Source: an uncultured Pedosphaera sp. (GTDB lineage: Bacteria; Verrucomicrobiota; Verrucomicrobiia; Limisphaerales; Pedosphaeraceae). From it: 64,000 nucleotides of DNA. Below the pieces are notes generated by a model. It was not told the origin of the DNA. It ran no database searches and saw only the letters and a list, made by a program, of their open reading frames with translations. Positions within the stretch are counted from its first letter, which is position 1; each line of letters starts with the position of its first letter. The stretch is from the NCBI GenBank assembly GCA_903918755.1, contig CAIXFN010000073.1:1-64000 (forward strand), written 5' to 3'. Below are positions 8,186-16,070 of the stretch, in pieces. Both the position numbers and the translations under genes were made by a program.

Positions 8186-8213
8186 AGCTTAAGCTGTGGG
8201 AGATGATTGTCAA
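8186..8213 (-). promoter_or_regulatory. candidate promoter of the GH50-like gene, possibly leaderless
   Basis: On the minus strand a perfect -35 TTGACA (8208-8213) is followed after 16 bases by TAAGCT (8186-8191, three of six consensus matches). A transcription start about seven bases downstream would fall on the ATG at 8179, giving a leaderless message. The -10 is weak. Confidence 0.35.
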
Positions 8214-8279
8214 CGCGCCTGAATTGGGGCATGGAAAGGGGCGTCAAAGCCAGCACCGAACCGCAGTAGTAGAAAAATC

Positions 8280-10601
8280 ATGAAAAATCGACTTTTTGGT
8301 TTTGTGGTCACCCTGATGGTCATCGCCGGGCAACGCGGTCCGGTCCGGGCGGCGGAGACACTGACCGACGAGCGATATCAGGTGGAAATCGCGGCCCGCG
8401 AGGGGGCCTTCAAGGTGACGGAAAAAGCCGGCGGGCGGGTGATTCTGGCGGGGGGGAGATTGAGCGGCACCAATGGGGTGGCGCGGTCGGTGGCGCTCAC
8501 GGACAAACAACTCGGGGCGGGACGGGGAGTGGAGATCACCTATCCGGATGGGAATCGGGAAATGCTGGGTCTTTATGCGCGACTCCCGTTGGTCACTTTC
8601 CGTTCCACCTTCCACAATGGCGGTACCGCGCCTGTCATTTTGAATCATGTTGCCGGGGTATCGGCGGCCGTGGAGTTGGGAACGCCCCGCGAGGAACTGC
8701 TGACTTTGGGGACCGGCGGATTGCTGGCGCCCGGGAAGAATCCGGGGAGCTATGCCTTTCTAGCCGTGGCGGATCCCAAGTCGCGCAGCGGGGTGGTGGC
8801 GGGATGGTTGTCCCATGACCGGGGCAGCGGGTTGGTCTTCTCGCCGGTAACGGACGGGGAAGTGCGGGTGCGGGCCCAGATGGATTATGGCCGGCTCCGT
8901 ATTCTGCCGGGTCGGGAGGCGGAAGGGGAGCTGTTCGGGCTGGGGTATTTTGCGGACGCCCGGTTCGGTTTGGAGGCTTATGCGGAAGCCATCGCGCGGA
9001 TTTATTCCATCCAACTGCCACCGCAGCATCCCGGCTATTGCACTTGGTACATGGAAAAGCATGGCGGGGCTTCCGATGCGGCGCATCTGGCGGAGCTATC
9101 GGCGTACGCAGCGCAAAATTTGCAACAGTTTGGGTTTGATTTCATCCAGATCGATGACGGCTGGCAGGCGGGCATCGCCACTAACGGACCCAAGAAGAAC
9201 TTCACCACCCACGCGGCGAAGGGGCCTTATCCGGAAGGAATGGAGGCAACTGCGAAGATGATTTCCGGCTTGGGATTGACGCCGGGCATCTGGTTCATGC
9301 CCTTCGCGGGAACCTGGAATGACCCCCATTTCCAAGAGCATCCGGAATGGTTCGCCAAAGGGCCGGACGGGCGTCCGTTTGACACCGCCTGGGGCGGCAC
9401 CTGCCTGGATATGACCCAGCCGGGAGCCCGGGAGCACACCCGGAGTGTGGTCGAGCGCATTGCTCACGAGTGGGGCTATCGGTTGTTCAAAATGGATGGG
9501 TTTTGGACCGGCACAGCCACCCGGCAGATTTATGTGAATGACGGCTACCACGAGGACAATATCGGCGAAACCGAGTTTTTCAATCCGGACAAGACCAACA
9601 TCGAGGCGCTGCGCGATGGCGTGAAACTGGTGCGCACTGCGGCCGGTCCCGGGGTGTTTCTCTTGGGGTGTTGCGTGTCGCAGAACATGCGTTCATTCGG
9701 GGGATCCTTTGGTCTGCTGGACGCCATGCGGGTCGGGCCGGACACGGGCTCTGACGCCATCGGAGCGCCGCATGCGTCGCGTCTATGGTTCCTGAACGGT
9801 CGGGTATGGTGGAACGATCCGGATTGCGTTTCCGTGCGGGCGGGCACGGCCCTGGAGCAAGCCCGGCTGAACGCGTCGTTCACCACCATCGCGGGGGATT
9901 TGTTTTACAATAGCGACTGGATGCCCGATTTTCCGGCGGAGCGTCTGGACATCCTGCGGCGCTGCCTGCCGCCGCACGGGCTAAGCGCGCGGCCCGTTGA
10001 TGTGTTTGAAGCCGAACCGGCGCGGATCTGGCACCTGGAGGATACGCGGGAGACCCGGCGGCGGGATATTGTGGCGCTCTATAATTGGGGCAAGGAAGCT
10101 ATTACCGTGGCGTGTCCCGTGGAACGGATCGGTTTGCCCAAAGCCACCCAATACGTGGCCTTCGATTTCTGGGCGAAGAAGTTCCTGCCGCCGTTTCAAA
10201 ACGAAATCCGGTTGCCGCTGCCCGCGGGCGGATCCTGCCGGATCCTGGCGGTGCAACCGGTGGCCGACCATCCCCAGTTATTGAGCACTTCGCGGCATGT
10301 CACCCAGGGCATGGTGGATGTGCAGGGCGAACGGTGGGAGGCGGAGGCCGACCGGTTGGGCGCCACCAGCCAGGTAGTGGCCAACGACCCTTATGAATTG
10401 CGGATTGTGGTGCCGGTGGGCGAACGATCCTGGCAGGCCACGAAGGTAATCGTGGTCGGGGGCGATCCGGCCGACGGGGTGACCACGGAATTCAAGCAGG
10501 ATGGCTCATGGTTGCGGGTCACGCTGACCAGTCCATTGAGCCGGGCGGTGCGGTGGCAGGTGCAGTTTGCCCGGGGCTCCGTGGCAGCGGGCGGAGAGTG
10601 A
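8280..10601 (+). CDS. secreted clan-D glycoside hydrolase, GH36/GH27-like (alpha-galactosidase type)
   Basis: A 773-residue protein with a signal peptide (about 1-25, ending PVRAAE), an N-terminal beta-supersandwich (about 28-240), a TIM barrel (about 250-560) and a C-terminal beta domain. Clan GH-D motifs are visible: FIQIDDGWQ near 288-296, LFKMDGFW with candidate nucleophile D406, and RVGPDTG with candidate acid/base D488. The family usually removes alpha-galactosyl groups; related members act on other alpha-glycosides. It is divergent from the GH50-like gene, so the two could work together on a galactan. A 265-base region and the rpsA promoter follow. No good ribosome site precedes the ATG at 8280. 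Confidence 0.85.
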   Translation: MKNRLFGFVVTLMVIAGQRGPVRAAETLTDERYQVEIAAREGAFKVTEKAGGRVILAGGRLSGTNGVARSVALTDKQLGAGRGVEITYPDGNREMLGLYARLPLVTFRSTFHNGGTAPVILNHVAGVSAAVELGTPREELLTLGTGGLLAPGKNPGSYAFLAVADPKSRSGVVAGWLSHDRGSGLVFSPVTDGEVRVRAQMDYGRLRILPGREAEGELFGLGYFADARFGLEAYAEAIARIYSIQLPPQHPGYCTWYMEKHGGASDAAHLAELSAYAAQNLQQFGFDFIQIDDGWQAGIATNGPKKNFTTHAAKGPYPEGMEATAKMISGLGLTPGIWFMPFAGTWNDPHFQEHPEWFAKGPDGRPFDTAWGGTCLDMTQPGAREHTRSVVERIAHEWGYRLFKMDGFWTGTATRQIYVNDGYHEDNIGETEFFNPDKTNIEALRDGVKLVRTAAGPGVFLLGCCVSQNMRSFGGSFGLLDAMRVGPDTGSDAIGAPHASRLWFLNGRVWWNDPDCVSVRAGTALEQARLNASFTTIAGDLFYNSDWMPDFPAERLDILRRCLPPHGLSARPVDVFEAEPARIWHLEDTRETRRRDIVALYNWGKEAITVACPVERIGLPKATQYVAFDFWAKKFLPPFQNEIRLPLPAGGSCRILAVQPVADHPQLLSTSRHVTQGMVDVQGERWEAEADRLGATSQVVANDPYELRIVVPVGERSWQATKVIVVGGDPADGVTTEFKQDGSWLRVTLTSPLSRAVRWQVQFARGSVAAGGE

Positions 10602-10646
10602 GGCTGAGCGGCCGCGGCCGATGATGAAATTCCTGGCAAATCCCGC

Positions 10647-10675
10647 TTGCTGCTGGTGGGCTGGGGTGTTATATT
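10647..10675 (+). promoter_or_regulatory. sigma-70-type promoter of rpsA
   Basis: TTGCTG (10647-10652), a 17-base spacer and TATATT (10670-10675) form a good housekeeping promoter. It would give an rpsA leader of about 185 bases. Confidence 0.6.
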
Positions 10676-10866
10676 AATGGCTGCCCGAACGCCGCTTGTG
10701 CGGAAGTTCAAAAAATGGGCTGAGAAATGAAAGTTAACCAGTAACCTAACCCTCAACCTCCGTTGCCCCGCAACGTCTGGTCCGTTAGGCAATGGAGACT
10801 TCGGTAGCGTCATCACGCCCGCCAAGCCTCCCCTGATTAGTCCGTTCAGTCGGTCACTGTAATATT
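10676..10866 (+). promoter_or_regulatory. rpsA leader: long rpsA 5' leader with small hairpins
   Basis: Between the promoter and the ATG lie a hairpin GAAC-g-CCGC-ttgt-GCGG-aa-GTTC (10687-10709) and a 6-base stem CGTTGC/GCAACG (10761-10775). S1 represses its own translation through its leader in enterobacteria. Whether this leader is autoregulatory is inference. Confidence 0.4.
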
Positions 10867-12531
10867 ATGCTCACAATGGAAGAAGCCATGAAGCAAAGCT
10901 CAATGCGCTTTGCGGCTGGCGAAATTGTCAAAGGCACGGTCATTGAAGTCCGTCCCAAGGAAGTCCTCGTCGATATCGGTTACAAGAGCGAAGGCGTCGT
11001 TCCCGCGAATGAATTTGACGACATCAAGACCGTCAAGCTCGGCGACGTGGTGGACGTCCTGATCGAGAAGTTGGAAGACAAGGATGGCATGGTCATCCTG
11101 TCCAAGGAAAAGGCCGAGTTCAAACAGAACTGGGACAAGATCCTTACCATTTGCAACGAAGGCGGCACGATTGCCGGCAAGGTCAAAGCCGTGGTCAAAG
11201 GCGGCCTGCTCGTCAATATCGGCGTGGAAGCCTTTCTGCCTGCCTCCCAGATCGACGTCACCACCAGCAAGAACCTGGCGGGCTACGTCGGCAACACCTA
11301 TGATTTCAAGGTCGTCAAGATCAACCAGGAGCGCCAGAACATCGTTCTGTCCCGCCGCGAATTGATCGAACAGGAACGCACCGAACGCCGCGCCAAGCTG
11401 CTGGCGGACATGACCCCGGGCGACATCCGCAAGGGCACGGTCAAGAATATCACCGATTTCGGTGCGTTCATCGACCTGAACGGCATCGACGGATTGCTCC
11501 ACATCACCGACATGAGCTGGGGCCGCGTGAACCATCCCTCGGACATCCTCAAGGTGGGCCAGGACCTCGACGTCGTGGTCCTCGACATCAACAAGGAAAA
11601 AGAACGCGTCAGCCTGGGCCTCAAGCAGAAGCTCGCGAATCCCTGGGACAATATCGAAGCCAAGTATCCCATCGGTGCGAAGGTCAAGGGCAAGGTCGTC
11701 AATCTCGTGCCCTACGGCGCGTTTGTGGAGCTGGAACCCGGCGTGGAAGGTTTGGTGCATGTCACCGAACTGTCCTGGACCAAGCGGATCGCCAAACCGG
11801 CCGACATCCTCAAGGTGGATCAGGAAGTGGAAGCGGTCGTGCTCGGCATCAACCGCGACGAGCAGAAAATCTCCCTGGGCGTGCGCCAACTCGAGACCAA
11901 TCCGTGGGACAAGGCCATGGAGAAGTATCCCACCGGCACCCACGTCAAGGGCAAGATCCGCAACCTCACCAGCTACGGTGCCTTCATCGAACTGGAAGAG
12001 GGCCTGGACGGTATGATCCACGTCTCGGATATCTCCTGGACCCGCAAGATCAATCATCCCTCGGAAGTGCTCAAGAAGGGCGACGAAGTGGAAGCCGTGG
12101 TGCTCGAAATCGACAAGGCCAATCAACGCATCGCCGTCGGTATCAAGCAGTTGGGCGTGGATCCCTGGAGCGCGATTGACCAGTATTACAAAGTCGGCGA
12201 CCTCGTCACCGGGGCCGTCACGAAGCTCGCGAGCTTCGGCGCGTTCATCGGGCTGCGGCACGAGATCGATGGTCTCGTCCACATCTCGCAAGTCAGCGAA
12301 GAACGCGTGGAAAAGATCAAGAACGTGCTCAAGGTGGGCCAGGAAGTCACCGCGCGCGTCATCAAGATCGACAAGTCGGATCGCCGGATCGGTCTGTCGA
12401 TCAAGGCGGCGAGCTACTCGAATGAGCAACTCAAGGCCGAGCAGGCCATCCTCGATTCGCTCAAGCCGGGCGAAGACCTGGTGGCGTTGCAACACGCCTT
12501 CGATGCTGCGGACGAGATGAAGCTCGACTGA
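10867..12531 (+). CDS. rpsA: 30S ribosomal protein S1
   Basis: 554 residues with six S1 (OB-fold) repeats starting near residues 18, 98, 183, 270, 356 and 443. The third to sixth carry clear copies of the G-x-V-x-x-(F/Y)-GAF-(I/V) and DGL-(I/L)H signature, while the first two are divergent ribosome-binding repeats, as usual for S1. The protein brings mRNA to the 30S subunit and is especially important where Shine-Dalgarno sequences are weak, as they are in this window. Length is close to the Gram-negative norm (about 557). The gene has its own promoter and a strong terminator, so it is probably monocistronic. The minus-strand frame 10900-13251 is its shadow. Confidence 0.98.
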   Translation: MLTMEEAMKQSSMRFAAGEIVKGTVIEVRPKEVLVDIGYKSEGVVPANEFDDIKTVKLGDVVDVLIEKLEDKDGMVILSKEKAEFKQNWDKILTICNEGGTIAGKVKAVVKGGLLVNIGVEAFLPASQIDVTTSKNLAGYVGNTYDFKVVKINQERQNIVLSRRELIEQERTERRAKLLADMTPGDIRKGTVKNITDFGAFIDLNGIDGLLHITDMSWGRVNHPSDILKVGQDLDVVVLDINKEKERVSLGLKQKLANPWDNIEAKYPIGAKVKGKVVNLVPYGAFVELEPGVEGLVHVTELSWTKRIAKPADILKVDQEVEAVVLGINRDEQKISLGVRQLETNPWDKAMEKYPTGTHVKGKIRNLTSYGAFIELEEGLDGMIHVSDISWTRKINHPSEVLKKGDEVEAVVLEIDKANQRIAVGIKQLGVDPWSAIDQYYKVGDLVTGAVTKLASFGAFIGLRHEIDGLVHISQVSEERVEKIKNVLKVGQEVTARVIKIDKSDRRIGLSIKAASYSNEQLKAEQAILDSLKPGEDLVALQHAFDAADEMKLD

Positions 12532-12563
12532 GCTGGCTCCTAAAGCCTTCGGAAATTCAAATC

Positions 12564-12600
12564 GCGGGCGGATCGGCAACGATCCGCCCGCTTTATTTTT
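12564..12600 (+). terminator. rho-independent terminator of rpsA
   Basis: A 12-base perfect stem (12564-12575 with 12580-12591), GCAA loop and a TTTATTTTT tail, 33 bases after the rpsA stop. Confidence 0.93.
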
Positions 12601-12707
12601 GCCCACGGGGTTCGGGCATGCTTGGGGAGGGGAAGAAATGTGGTGTTGGGGAGGGCCTGAGCGGTGAAACTTCCGGTCCGGGATGAAAAAATCCGGGGTT
12701 CCATCGC

Positions 12708-12735
12708 TTGACACTCGGAATTTCGCTGATATCCT
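12708..12735 (+). promoter_or_regulatory. sigma-70-type promoter of the rpmH operon
   Basis: TTGACA (12708-12713), a 16-base spacer and TATCCT (12730-12735), about 75 bases before rpmH. The perfect -35 suits a ribosomal-protein promoter. Confidence 0.6.
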
Positions 12736-12810
12736 CTCGCGTTCCGAGAATACGGAACTGCAGCCATGGTACCGCTGGTGTGGATTGGGGCGCAGAAAAC
12801 GAACTGAATT

Positions 12811-12948
12811 ATGAAACGTCAATATCAACCGTCGAAGATTCGCCGCAAGCGGCAGCATGGGTTTTTGAATCGCAACTCCACCAAGAGCGGCCGGGCCACC
12901 CTGGCCAACCGCCGGCGGGTGGGCCGGAAACGCCTGACCCCGGTATAA
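12811..12948 (+). CDS. rpmH: 50S ribosomal protein L34
   Basis: A 45-residue protein translated from the ATG at 12811: [18 protein letters not shown], then [17 protein letters not shown] and [10 protein letters not shown]. This is the full-length, strongly conserved L34 pattern of the large ribosomal subunit. It starts the conserved rpmH-rnpA-yidD-yidC-jag order; rnpA begins 15 bases after its stop. A sigma-70-type promoter lies upstream. dnaA and DnaA boxes, often beside rpmH in other phyla, are not seen here. Confidence 0.98.
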   Translation: MKRQYQPSKIRRKRQHGFLNRNSTKSGRATLANRRRVGRKRLTPV

Positions 12949-12963
12949 AAGGGATCGGCCGCC

Positions 12964-13338
12964 ATGACCGAATCCGCGCCTTTGCGGTTCACGTTTGGGC
13001 GTGAGCAACGTCTCAAGCAGGCCCGGGATTTTTCCCGGACCCGTCAGGAGGGGCGGCGGCTGGTTTGCGGCTGCCTGATCGCCAACTGGCGGGTTTTGCC
13101 GCCGGAGGCGACGGCGCGGCTGGGTATTATCACCACCAAGAAATTGGGCAACGCCGTGGTGCGGGCACGGGCTCGGCGTTTGCTGCGGGAGGCATTCCGG
13201 CGGCATCAGCATGATTTCAACCAACCGGTGGATTTGGTGCTCGTGGCGCAAAGGGGAATTCTCGAAAAGGGATTCGCCACGGTGGAACGTGATTTTATGA
13301 CCGCCCTACGCCGGGCTGGTCTGACCAAGGCCGTGTGA
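12964..13338 (+). CDS. rnpA: ribonuclease P protein component
   Basis: 124 residues. The family core is clear: a basic N-terminus ([20 protein letters not shown]), a central strand and the signature [20 protein letters not shown]. RnpA binds the RNase P RNA and helps it cut the 5' leader from pre-tRNAs. The usual conserved R-N-R in the signature reads R-A-R here, a conservative loss of the asparagine. The stop overlaps the GTG start of yidD by four bases, indicating coupling. Confidence 0.96.
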   Translation: MTESAPLRFTFGREQRLKQARDFSRTRQEGRRLVCGCLIANWRVLPPEATARLGIITTKKLGNAVVRARARRLLREAFRRHQHDFNQPVDLVLVAQRGILEKGFATVERDFMTALRRAGLTKAV

Positions 13339-13655
13339 ATCCCGCCCAGCACAGTTTGATTTTCGGCGTCCGGGTTTACCGTTGGGTGCTCTCACCGGCC
13401 AAAACAGTATTGTTTGGACCGGCGGGGCATTGTCGTTTTGAGCCTACCTGCTCACAGTACGCGCTGGAAGCGGTGCGGGAACATGGGGCTGCGCGGGGCA
13501 GCTGGCTGGCGCTGAGGCGGATTGCGCGTTGTCATCCCTGGGGTGGGTGCGGTCCCGACCCGGTTCCCCCGCGCCGGGCCAGCGGCGAAACAGGGACGGG
13601 AGATTCGGCGAAAGTGCAGGCAAAAATTCGGTGGAGCGGCGGGATTGCTCACTAG
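13335..13655 (+). CDS. yidD: membrane protein insertion efficiency factor YidD
   Basis: 106 residues beginning at GTG 13335, overlapping the rnpA stop. The family pattern is present: [20 protein letters not shown], then [13 protein letters not shown] and [13 protein letters not shown]. YidD is a small amphipathic inner-membrane-associated protein that assists YidC. The C-terminal 30 residues are a non-conserved polar extension, common in this family. It ends 10 bases before yidC. Confidence 0.95.
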   Translation: MNPAQHSLIFGVRVYRWVLSPAKTVLFGPAGHCRFEPTCSQYALEAVREHGAARGSWLALRRIARCHPWGGCGPDPVPPRRASGETGTGDSAKVQAKIRWSGGIAH

Positions 13656-13665
13656 AGATAAGTTC

Positions 13666-15504
13666 ATGGATCGAAAATCAATTTTCTTTTTAGTCGCATG
13701 CTTTGCCGTGCTGTTGATCTTGCAGCCCGTGCTGAATCATTTTTTTCCGCCCATCCCCAAGGCGCCGGCGCCGGTGACCGCCCCCAGCGTGGCCGGGCAG
13801 AAACCGGCCGCGGGAACGCCAGCGCCCACCGCACTGGCGGCGCCCGCCGCTGGAGTTGCGAATTGGACCCCAGCGAGTAGCATCCCGTCGTTGGTGGCCA
13901 GCACGAACGTGCCGGAAGAAGTGCGGGTCGTGACCCACGCGAACGCGCGTTACACCTTCACTTCGCGAGGCGGCGGATTGAAGGGGGTGGAACTGCTTAA
14001 GTATCCGGAGACCGTGAGTTCGCGCCGGCAACGCCAGGTTGAAACTAATCAATTTGCCCCCCTGAACACGCCGGTGGCACCGCCGGTGCTCGCGCTCCTG
14101 GGCGGGGAATCTTTGCAGGGGGATGGCGTCTTCAAATTGACCCCGGTGCCCAACGGCATGCGGGCGGAGAAGACGCTCGGTAATGGCCTGAGTATCGTCA
14201 AGGATTTCCAATTCAGCAGCAATTATCTGGTTGTCGCCACGGTAAGGCTGGCCAATACCTCAACCCAGGCGCTGACGCTGCCGCCCCAGGAATATGTGGT
14301 GGGCGCTGCGACCCCCATGGGGCCGCAAGACAACGGGACGGCCGTGAATGTCTCTTGGTATAACGGGACCAAGGTCGAACCGGTCGGTCTGCCCTACTTC
14401 AATACCAACACGTCGAGTTTCATTTTCTTTTCCCGTACGCCGCTGACGGAATATCGCGGGGGGCACGGCGATGTGGTCTGGGTGGCGGCCCAGAACCAGT
14501 TCTTCACCCTGGCGGTGATGCCCACGAATGCCGCCGCCGGATTGGTGGTGCGGATGATCGATTTGCCGCCGCCCACTGAGGAAGAAATGCGCGCTGCGCC
14601 CCACATCGTGGCGGCACCCCACGGTTTGTATAGCGCGCTGGCGATGGCCGCTCAGACTTTGGCTCCCGGCCAGGCCGTGACCCAGCAATTCAACCTGTTT
14701 GCCGGGCCCAAGGAATACCACCTCCTGGCGGATCTGGGGGAACGGCTGAATAACAGCATCGACCTGGTCATGGGTTTTAACGGTTTTTTTGGCACGTTTG
14801 CGCGGCTGTTGCTTTTTTGGATGAACTGGTTCCACAGCACCGTCAATCTTCCATTTGGGTGGTCGATTGTGCTGATCACCGTCCTGTTGAAAGTCCTGTT
14901 CTGGCCGCTGACGGCTTACAGCACGAAGTCGATGAAACGAATGGCGGCCCTGCAGCCCCAGATGAAGGCGATGCAGGAGAAATACAAGGATGATCCGACC
15001 AAGCTCAGCCAGAAGCAGATGGAATTCTGGAAGGAACACAAAGTGAATCCGCTGAGCGGGTGCCTGCCCATGCTGTTGCAGATGCCGGTACTGCTGGGTT
15101 TTTACCGGATGTTGCAGAGCGCCATCGAGTTGCGTGGGTCACCGTTTTTGTGGATCGGGGACCTCTCCCGCCCGGACACGATTTATACGATCTTTCTGCC
15201 GGCTTCCCTGCCATTGATCGGCAGTACCCTGCCCATCAACCCGATGCCGCTGATCATGGGGGCGACGATGCTGTGGCAGGCGCAACTCGCACCGCCCTCG
15301 CCGGGAATGGATCCGGGACAGCAGAAGGTGATGCGCTACATGCCGTTGATCATGCTCGTTATTTTGTACAATTTTTCGTCCGGATTGGCGCTTTACTGGA
15401 CCGTACAAAATTTGTTAACCATCCTGCAGACCAAATTGACCGCGACCGCCCCGGTGGCGGCCGCCAAAACCACCGTGTCGGTGGCCCCGCGAAAGAAGAA
15501 TTGA
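13666..15504 (+). CDS. yidC: membrane protein insertase YidC
   Basis: 612 residues from the ATG at 13666 (MDRKSIFFLVACFAVLLILQ); the longer frame from 13522 overlaps yidD and is not used. Order: transmembrane segment 1 (about 5-23), an Ala/Pro-rich linker (about 27-75), the large Gram-negative periplasmic domain (about 80-355) and the 60KD-IMP core from about 375 with conserved PLT, LQPQMKAMQEKYKDD, NPLSGCLPMLLQMP and a final LALYWTVQNLL helix. It inserts membrane proteins alone and with Sec. The groove arginine of E. coli (R366 in IVRGIMYPL) is replaced by lysine (K409 in LLKVLFWPL). Confidence 0.97.
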   Translation: MDRKSIFFLVACFAVLLILQPVLNHFFPPIPKAPAPVTAPSVAGQKPAAGTPAPTALAAPAAGVANWTPASSIPSLVASTNVPEEVRVVTHANARYTFTSRGGGLKGVELLKYPETVSSRRQRQVETNQFAPLNTPVAPPVLALLGGESLQGDGVFKLTPVPNGMRAEKTLGNGLSIVKDFQFSSNYLVVATVRLANTSTQALTLPPQEYVVGAATPMGPQDNGTAVNVSWYNGTKVEPVGLPYFNTNTSSFIFFSRTPLTEYRGGHGDVVWVAAQNQFFTLAVMPTNAAAGLVVRMIDLPPPTEEEMRAAPHIVAAPHGLYSALAMAAQTLAPGQAVTQQFNLFAGPKEYHLLADLGERLNNSIDLVMGFNGFFGTFARLLLFWMNWFHSTVNLPFGWSIVLITVLLKVLFWPLTAYSTKSMKRMAALQPQMKAMQEKYKDDPTKLSQKQMEFWKEHKVNPLSGCLPMLLQMPVLLGFYRMLQSAIELRGSPFLWIGDLSRPDTIYTIFLPASLPLIGSTLPINPMPLIMGATMLWQAQLAPPSPGMDPGQQKVMRYMPLIMLVILYNFSSGLALYWTVQNLLTILQTKLTATAPVAAAKTTVSVAPRKKN

Positions 15505-15541
15505 CCGCGGGGTTTGCGTTCAGCCATCCCTTTTATCGCTT

Positions 15542-15994
15542 ATGTCAGCCACTCCCAAAGCCACACTGGAAGAATTGTTGAAACGGCTTGGATTTGCAGC
15601 CGCCGTTACCGAACACGAACAGGAGGATGGCCTGCTGTTGGATGTGAAAACGGAGGATTCCGGCCGGTTGATCGGGCGTCAGGGGCAGACGCTGGCCGAC
15701 CTCCAATACATCACCAACCGGCTGCTGTTCCAGCAGGATCCCAGTTGTCCCAAGGTGACGGTGGATGTGGGTGGCTACCGCTCCGAGGCGCGGGAGGCCC
15801 TGGTCAAAAAGGCGAAGGAAGCCGCGGAAAAGGTGCGCCGCTGGGGGGATGTTGTGGAATTCGAGCCGCTGGGGGCGTTTGACCGGCGGATTGTGCATCA
15901 TGCGATCAAGGACGATCCGGATATCGAGACGCACAGCGTCGAAGTGGAGGGGACCGAAAAAAAGGTCATCCTGTTCCGGCCGCGGCGGAGTTGA
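15542..15994 (+). CDS. jag: Jag/KhpB-type RNA-binding protein (KH plus R3H)
   Basis: 150 residues. A KH-like half contains LLLDVKTEDSGRLIGRQGQT and a C-terminal R3H domain contains LGAFDRRIVHHAIKDD followed by VEVEGTEKKVILFRP. The usual N-terminal Jag domain is missing, giving the short form common outside Firmicutes. Jag/KhpB proteins bind RNA and are linked genetically to envelope growth; the gene's place directly after yidC (37 bases) is conserved across bacteria. The region after its stop has only a weak hairpin and a T6 run (about 16039-16063). Confidence 0.93.
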   Translation: MSATPKATLEELLKRLGFAAAVTEHEQEDGLLLDVKTEDSGRLIGRQGQTLADLQYITNRLLFQQDPSCPKVTVDVGGYRSEAREALVKKAKEAAEKVRRWGDVVEFEPLGAFDRRIVHHAIKDDPDIETHSVEVEGTEKKVILFRPRRS

Positions 15995-16070
15995 GTGCGG
16001 GGGGATCCCGACGGATGGCGGCATTCCGGTTGCGGATCTTAACCGGTGGGATTAAGCTTTTTTCCAGAAT

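Noticed and set aside
12601-12810. possible replication origin beside rpmH
   Set aside because: No DnaA boxes, no AT-rich unwinding tract and no dnaA or dnaN gene; the region is explained by the rpmH promoter.
10900-13251. 783-codon minus-strand frame across rpsA, rpmH and rnpA
   Set aside because: It covers three well-conserved plus-strand genes and a terminator; no family resemblance.
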